NCBI GenBank assembly: GCA_051453625.1
Contig: JBOZIK010000001.1
Location: 101,468,323-101,519,475, forward strand
DNA: 51,153 nt
Direction: 5' to 3'
Origin: Welwitschia mirabilis
Lineage: Eukaryota > Gnetophyta > Gnetopsida > Welwitschiales
The translations under genes and the position numbers were made by a program. The notes under the pieces were generated by a model. It searched no databases. It saw only the letters and a program-made list of their open reading frames with translations, and was not told the origin of the DNA. Below are positions 45,151 to 51,153 of this stretch, piece after piece (within the stretch, counting starts at the first letter, position 1; each line of letters starts with the position of its first letter).

Positions 45151-46429
45151 AGCCACATTAGATTGTTAAGTTAGTCTTGGTCTAGCCTGATCTTATTAGT
45201 AGCTCTTTAGCTTTGATTCCTTATCATCATGCCCTATGTCATGAATATGATAGAAGGGACAACGATTAATTCTTTAACTTTTTTTTTCATCTTTACTCCA
45301 TTTTTTCCTTGGTTGAATTCTTTCCCTTATGAATGAAAATATGATAACTAAGATCATAATTNNNNNNNNNNNNNNNNNNNNNNNNNNNNNNNNNNNNNNN
45401 NNNNNNNNNNNNNNNNNNNNNNNNNNNNNNNNNNNNNNNNNNNNNNNNNNNNNNNNNNNNNNNNNNNNNNNNNNNNNNNNNNNNNNNNNNNNNNNNNNNN
45501 NNNNNNNNNNNNNNNNNNNNNNNNNNNNNNNNNNNNNNNNNNNNNNNNNNNNNNNNNNNNNNNNNNNNNNNNNNNNNNNNNNNNNNNNNNNNNNNNNNNN
45601 NNNNNNNNNNNNNNNNNNNNNNNNNNNNNNNNNNNNNNNNNNNNNNNNNNNNNNNNNNNNNNNNNNNNNNNNNNNNNNNNNNNNNNNNNNNNNNNNNNNN
45701 NNNNNNNNNNNNNNNNNNNNNNNNNNNNNNNNNNNNNNNNNNNNNNNNNNNNNNNNNNNNNNNNNNNNNNNNNNNNNNNNNNNNNNNNNNNNNNNNNNNN
45801 NNNNNNNNNNNNNNNNNNNNNNNNNNNNNNNNNNNNNNNNNNNNNNNNNNNNNNNNNNNNNNNNNNNNNNNNNNNNNNNNNNNNNNNNNNNNNNNNNNNN
45901 NNNNNNNNNNNNNNNNNNNNNNNNNNNNNNNNNNNNNNNNNNNNNNNNNNNNNNNNNNNNNNNNNNNNNNNNNNNNNNNNNNNNNNNNNNNNNNNNNNNN
46001 NNNNNNNNNNNNNNNNNNNNNNNNNNNNNNNNNNNNNNNNNNNNNNNNNNNNNNNNNNNNNNNNNNNNNNNNNNNNNNNNNNNNNNNNNNNNNNNNNNNN
46101 NNNNNNNNNNNNNNNNNNNNNNNNNNNNNNNNNNNNNNNNNNNNNNNNNNNNNNNNNNNNNNNNNNNNNNNNNNNNNNNNNNNNNNNNNNNNNNNNNNNN
46201 NNNNNNNNNNNNNNNNNNNNNNNNNNNNNNNNNNNNNNNNNNNNNNNNNNNNNNNNNNNNNNNNNNNNNNNNNNNNNNNNNNNNNNNNAATCAAGAGTCA
46301 CATTACATATCTAGATAAACTAGTAACTTAAGATAAAAATAAAGTTATCATTATTACATAATTAATGATTACCAGTTCTAAAAAAAAAAAAAACAATGTG
46401 CCTGAGTACAATGATATGAAAGAAACATA

Positions 46430-47760
46430 GTTTTTATAAGATTTAGAACTACATCAATAATCATGGGTCCCTATGTGGAGAGGACTGGAACTCAACCTCC
46501 ATGTTAATATCTTTCTTATCACTTACTTCCATAGGTGGCTCAATGATAGGCTCCTCAATGTCTAGAAAGTAGTGAGAGATGTGCTCTCATAGGATAGAAG
46601 TGATTTCATCTTGATGGAAATGAATCACCTTAGGGATACCTATTAAAGTATCCTGCTAAACATCTATCATCTTCTCCAACTCGGCTCCTCTATCAGATGA
46701 ACACATGCCTCTAGCTGATCAAGTTAAGTCATAGTGTGGACATGAAGATCCTCTATCTATGAAGATAATCTCTACTCTATACCTCTGAGTAAAGCTATCA
46801 GCTGATCCAATGTGATTCCTTCAACTGCTTAAGGTTGTCCAGGAGAAGGTGGCTATGCTACAGGGGCCTCATTAGTAGCCGATGAAGCCATTCTTGATAT
46901 CAATATCCTAGTCTCCTAAAATAAGTATCATTAGCTAAGATGTGGACTAAATGAGAAGTCTTTAATATGATTGGAATCTCAAATCATCTAAAGAGTATAC
47001 TCAATAAGTAAGAATAGGTAATAGTAGAAAATTAGCACTGAGTACTCATCCGTCTTAGTTAGCATCCAATGAAGGTGATCAAGTCCATCCTATTTTCATG
47101 ATGAATGAGGGCTAAAATCTAGAGGTGGGTAGTCATAGCATGTGAATCATGATGAAATAGAGATATGTTATGGATGATGGTTTAGTGAAGGATATATTAA
47201 TAGAAAGGCAAATATGTCACAATGACCCCTCGCCAATCATCACTTGTGTGATATGGTAACTCTAACTAAAGGACATATGCTTACCTTCCTAATGCACTCA
47301 TACCAAGATCAACCCTCTTCCCATCTCTGAAAACTCCTATGACCACTATGATGTGATATGGCTTAATGTATATATGACATCCTCCAACTATAGCTATAAT
47401 ATGGTCATATCTTGAGTTGTCCTCCTTAGTGGTTAAGATAAGCTTGAAGGTTTGGTAAAATTAAATAATCTACACTTATAATAAGATCCATGAACATGTA
47501 ATAACTAGCCTNNNNNNNNNNCCTCAAGTGCCTAGCTTCTTTAGTTCATGATTTAGATTATGCTCAAGCCTCTAAATATAATTTCTGAAATGCATCACAC
47601 TATAATAAATGATATAAGTAAGGCTATGCCTCTTCTCCTGTAGAACAAACTTTTATTCTTGTTGTTCTACTACCTAGGCATTGGTAGAGCATGTGCAGGT
47701 GTAAGAAGAGAATGCACCTATGTCACTACATGAAGGGAACCACAACATAGATATGTGCCA
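46430..47760 (-). pseudogene. unknown decayed reading frame, minus strand, probably element-encoded
   Basis: Function unknown. Reading leftwards, pieces between 47760 and 46900 can be followed across frames. The clearest part starts at an ATG at 46891 (M-A-S-S-A-T-N-E-A-P-V-A, possibly internal, since L-I-S-R precedes it). It continues as a Pro-rich linker (P-P-S-P-G-Q-P) and a Leu-rich amphipathic tail (I-T-L-D-Q-L-I-A-L-L-R-G-I-E) that may form a coiled coil. In-frame stops are TAG or TAA where Gln would fit. The segment is richer in G and C than its surroundings. Globular part, Pro-rich linker and coiled tail recall the extra ORFs of Athila/Tat elements, but I cannot name a family. Confidence 0.4.
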
Positions 47761-48246
47761 TTCAAAAGGAAAAGGGAAAAATGTTTATAACTTAATTTCT
47801 AGGTAACCAAATGCTCTCTTATAATAACCAAATTATAGCTATTGAAAAAAGGATTATTTTAACACCTAATATGGTAAAAACTACTATAAATTGAGTTCAT
47901 AATAAGTGAAAAACTCTAAAAGAGTGAAAAACATGAAATTAGGAGAAAATATTCATAACTATTAATCTACCAAACAAAATTTAATTTCATAAGTTTCTAA
48001 GCAGAGATCAGCCAAAAAAATAGATGGTTATGAAGAGAAATGATCAAATGCAAACTAAAATGAAAGAAATGAGAAAAATTAAGATATTTAAACCCTAGAA
48101 AAGATTAATAATTATCTCATTTTGATGAAATATAACTAAATTACATGATATTGGCAACTCAAATGTCAAATATGAGTGAGGCACTTGAGAGGAATTACAG
48201 GAAACAAGTGGCATGAGGATAGGTTTGAAAATGAAGGAGAAAAAGG

Positions 48247-48255
48247 GTTATATAG
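48247..48255 (-). promoter_or_regulatory. TATA box upstream of the minus-strand unknown frame
   Basis: CTATATAAC on the minus strand followed by CCTTTTTCTCC, with palindromes just upstream at 48265-48422. This resembles the LTR promoters elsewhere in the window and may be one more LTR. Confidence 0.4.
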
Positions 48256-48264
48256 AAAATGTAT

Positions 48265-48422
48265 CATGATTTCATGCTTTCTATCATGGGGAAGATAACA
48301 ACCATGACCCATGTATCATTCTAATGGTCATGTCAATAATAGAAGACATAACTACATAAAGTTACTAAGGCCTATTACAATCATCATTCGACATGTAATG
48401 GGAATGACATATGAAATGACAA
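48265..48422 (-). repeat. cluster of three palindromes, minus strand
   Basis: Three decayed copies of the palindrome: about 48265-48308 (minus core TTATCTTCCCCATGATAG), 48302-48342 (GACATGACCATT then ATGATAC), and 48379-48422 (minus core ATGTCATTCCCATTACAT, outer GTTGTCATTTC). A fourth possible copy is at 48835-48880. Confidence 0.5.
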
Positions 48423-48899
48423 CCTTCTCTAAGTCTAATCTAGCATAGATTTTGAAGTTAGGCCTTAATCATCTAATACATATTAAACCTAAAATCAATT
48501 TTTATGAAAGTTAAAGTTGTATTCAGGAATTCTCAAAATGCCAATATGAGAGAAGTAAGCCTTAAAAATTTTGATCAATCTAGGCTTAAACTTGATCAAA
48601 AATTATGGATCTAAGATAAATGCTCTATAAAGGATCTAGTGGAAGTGATCAATTTTCCCAATTAGTTAAGATTAATAATTGAAGGGGCCTAATGAAAAAG
48701 TCCATGGAAATTTGATGTTTTAGGTAATTTCTCAATGCTTAGCTCATTTAACTTCAAGTGATTTCATGTTTCTTAACTAAGAAAAGGGAAAGGATCAGGA
48801 CATATGCAATGAATTTTTAAGAAAGTAAAAATGTTTGTCATGTCATCTATCATAAGAATCACACTTAACATGACATCCTTTTTGAAGGCACATGCATAG

Positions 48900-50015
48900 A
48901 ATAATTTTATAATTTGAAGTGAAGTAGACACATTGGTGTTATGAAGGATTTGAAAAAATTAGAAATAGTAGAAAATTGAGGTTAAAATTACTTGTAAGGT
49001 GCTTAAATCATAAAAACTAGAAATTAAAAATTGAACATGTAAAAATTCAAAGATGAAATGCATAAATTAACCCCTAACATGTTTTACAATATTTTTCAAG
49101 GCTAGTAGTTGAATGATAAAATGCATAGAGTTCATGATGGATACCTTGACTTAATCAAAGGATTAAACCCAGTAATAATTATATGAAGAATGTAATTTAG
49201 TTTCAAGATTTTAATGTGACTATTAAAGTATGAAATAAATAAATATAGATAACATGAAGAAGGTCAGTCCCTTTTATTCTAGATGCCAACTTAACAAGAC
49301 TCATATAGGATAACTGTCAGACTAATTAATATAAAAGATATACATGACATAGTAATTAAAGATAATAGATTCAAAAGTAAGTGATTATAAAAAGACAATC
49401 ATCAAGGTATCCATGGAAATTTCTAAGTGCTTTTTATTTTCCTCCTTCCTTTTTTCCATTTTTCACTCCCTCCCTCATTTTTTTCGAGTGGGGGAGGAGG
49501 GGTGTGAAAGCGTTATTTAGAGAGGAAGATTTAGTATTAAGAGATACTATTATTCATAGTAAGGGAGGTAAAACCAATACCATAGGAGAAAGGAACCACA
49601 AGTAAAAACCTGATTGTGATCAACTATCCCTTGGGTGAAGTATCCACAGCTACCATGTAACACTATCAAAAGAGAATGGACTCAAAAGCTAACTATTGCT
49701 CTGGTGTACTTGTAGTAGAACACCATGGAAATAACATAAGTTTCTTTTTTTTTAAAGGTAATTGCACTTCTCCAATGAGGTAAATTAATGAGAATCAAGG
49801 ATTCATAAGCATTTGAATACCTTGAGTTTGGATAAAATTCAAACTCATCACTTGTTGAACATCATGAATCATAGTGATAGACCATTAGTCATGCTAAGGA
49901 TGATCAATAGTCTAAATAATCTTAAATAGGTTAAGTTAAGGAGTTATATAAATTATAACAAAGGGAAGGAACTCCTCTTTTTCAAGGAGAGGGTTCTCTA
50001 ACTTAACTACGTTTA
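48900..50015. other. non-coding stretch after minus-strand integrase
   Basis: No gene was recognised. 49500-49760 on the minus strand has the same kind of G- and C-richer text as 12600-12800 (for example TACATGGTAGCTGTGG against TACCATAGCTACACTCGG), so both may be the sequence between integrase and the LTR promoter. A pyrimidine/purine-rich imperfect hairpin lies at 49464-49506. Confidence 0.4.
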
Positions 50016-51105
50016 GCATGTTTAATGAGTAAGAGCAATTCCATTTACCTTCATTATTTCTTTATTCTTTAGGTCAAAAATCTCAATTGCATAATTTGAT
50101 TGCACCTTCTCAATTATATATGAATCTAACTTTTGAGAAGTTAGTTTATAATAAATTCAATGAACTCTAGCATTGAAAATTAAAACATACTAGATAGGGT
50201 AAAAATATTTATGCATAAGGTCTTCGTCATGTTCAAGTTTTTCTTAGGATTTGACTATAAGTTGGTGGTGAAGAGCCTTAATTCTCTTTTCATTAAGGTG
50301 TTTCAATTAAATTAAGTAGATTTAAAGATTATCATTATAAAAAACAAGGTTAAGTTGATGAACTATTTTGTAAGAATTATAGCACACAAGGAAAGAAACC
50401 TAAAGAATTATGTCAAGTTGTACAATAACTTTAAAGGACATCATTAAGATAGAGTGTCCATTATTTTTAAGACCTTTAACAAATTTTTAAGAGTACTTTT
50501 TTAATCTCTTGATTAGCATTTTTAGCTTACTAATTTAATTGGGGATGATAAGAGTGAGCTATTATATGTTTAATTACAACTAGAAGTAATAGTTTTCCAA
50601 GGATCTTAATGATAAAGTGAGTACCTTAATCATAAATGAAAATCCCAGGAAATTCAAATATCTGATCTATAGAATTAGCAAATAGTTTTTACATAATAAG
50701 CCTGTGTAGGTATGGCTTTAACCCATTTTGTTACATAATCTACTATCACTAAGATATAATGCTTTCCACATGAAGGAGTCTTGAGAGAACCTAAGTTTAT
50801 ACCCCAATAATCAAAAGGTTCACTTTCTAAGATAGGTATAAGAGGCATGTTCTGAGTTCAAGTAAGGACTCTAGATCATTGACAATAATTACACTTCCTA
50901 GTGAAGTCAAAGAAATCTTTGAATATAGAGGGCCAATATAATCATGAATGTAAGATTTTCATGGCCATCTTTTGGCCACTAAAATAACCTTCACAAACCC
51001 CACCATGATAAAGAATAAAGATATACTTTTTCTCCCATTTGGGAACATGCATGATTTGATCTTTTCGTCTCCCATTTGTGAACATGCATGATTTGATCTT
51101 TTCAT
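50016..51105 (-). pseudogene. gypsy integrase remnant, minus strand, cut by window edge
   Basis: Reading leftwards from about 51020: H-G-G-V-C-E-G-Y-F-S-G-Q-K-M-A-M-K-I-L-H-S and F-T-R-K-C-N-Y-C, the zinc-binding part of a gypsy integrase. The core has Y-W-G-I-N-L-G, where the first Asp is Asn (50795-50797), then D-stop-G-T-H-F with the second Asp kept (50629-50631). The codon exactly 35 residues later (50521-50523), where Glu belongs, is AAA (Lys). A ~14 bp deletion lies between the two Asp positions. The C-terminal part reads N-E-K-R-I-K-A-L-H-H-Q-L, then I-I-E-K-V-Q-S, then A-I-E-I-F-D-L-K, ending near 50030. It is related to the copy B integrase. Confidence 0.85.
51031..51104. repeat. 37-bp tandem duplication
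   Basis: TCTCCCATTTGGGAACATGC at 51031 recurs as TCTCCCATTTGTGAACATGC at 51068, both followed by ATGATTTGATCTTTTC. 37 is not a multiple of 3, so it breaks the integrase frame. Confidence 0.8.
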
Positions 51106-51108
51106 TTC

Positions 51109-51109
<1 letters not shown>

Positions 51110-51136
<27 letters not shown>
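51110..51136. repeat. TA microsatellite
   Basis: About 13 TA units directly after the 37-bp duplication. It gives a meaningless Ile-Tyr frame on the minus strand. Confidence 0.85.
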
Positions 51137-51139
<3 letters not shown>

Positions 51140-51153
51140 ATTCAATCCATTTC

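Larger units (their letters stand above)
44400..45361 (-). repeat. minus-strand LTR of the palindrome-bearing gypsy group (LTR D)
   Basis: Read on the minus strand it has two palindromes (44970-45007 and 44855-44893), then TATATAAAC (44740-44748), then an AT-rich transcribed part with TTATGGCTTATG near 44510-44525 and CATAAGGGTTGAG near 44450. This parallels the order in the copy A/B LTR (palindrome pair, TATA, CTTATGGCTTACATT, GGCTAACCC). It runs into the gap at 45362. A 100-base gap lies inside at 45002-45101. Confidence 0.5.

Noticed and set aside
46430-47760. The minus-strand unknown frame as a retroviral-type envelope gene
   Set aside because: No signal peptide, membrane segment or cysteine pattern can be seen; position after integrase alone is not enough.
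50942-51145. Ile-Tyr repeat at the start of the right-edge frame as a protein feature
   Set aside because: It is the TA microsatellite translated; only the part left of about 51030 is integrase.

Overview
The window looks like repeat-filled, AT-rich nuclear DNA from a flowering plant. It holds decayed LTR retrotransposons, some side by side and some nested, and no host gene that I can support. The plant assignment rests on the element types: a Ty3/gypsy lineage of the Athila/Tat sort with a degraded tRNA-Asp primer site, and a Tnt1-like Ty1/copia element. The species cannot be told. Fourteen N gaps interrupt the sequence (270-779, 4216-4270, 4517-4591, 5482-5596, 8681-8705, 9478-9701, 9958-10212, 11913-12555, 16088-16623, 32415-32464, 39988-40422, 45002-45101, 45362-46288, 47512-47521). 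Open frames that cross them are artefacts. No tRNA, rRNA or CRISPR array was seen.

Layout. 1-4107 is the internal part of plus-strand gypsy copy A, with gag and protease remnants but no recognisable reverse transcriptase or integrase. 4108-5746 is an LTR that serves both copy A and the next copy, B. 5747 to about 12555 is the interior of copy B: leader, gag, protease, RT, RNase H, integrase, all broken. Its 3' LTR runs to 15505. A related but distinct LTR (C) ends at 17795. From about 18.2 to 41.5 kb the remnants lie on the minus strand. Here a gypsy gag is split in two by a 16 kb LTR element (22848-38799), which itself contains a 4.75 kb copia element (26989-31740). The 16 kb element carries four tandem copies of a ~563 bp unit and no recognisable pol. 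From 44 kb to the right edge there is another minus-strand gypsy group: an integrase at the edge, an unknown decayed reading frame at 46.4-47.8 kb, and LTR-like sequence at 44.4-45.4 kb.

None of the elements can be active as they stand. Stops fall mostly where Gln or Trp codons are expected, catalytic residues are replaced, and CG dinucleotides are rare by eye, as expected of long-methylated plant repeats. The most interesting signal is a ~38 bp nested palindrome that recurs more than 15 times in the gypsy group. It sits as a pair about 105-115 bp apart, upstream of the TATA box, in at least four LTRs, and as a triplet in the leader of copy B. Arms vary between copies yet tend to keep pairing.
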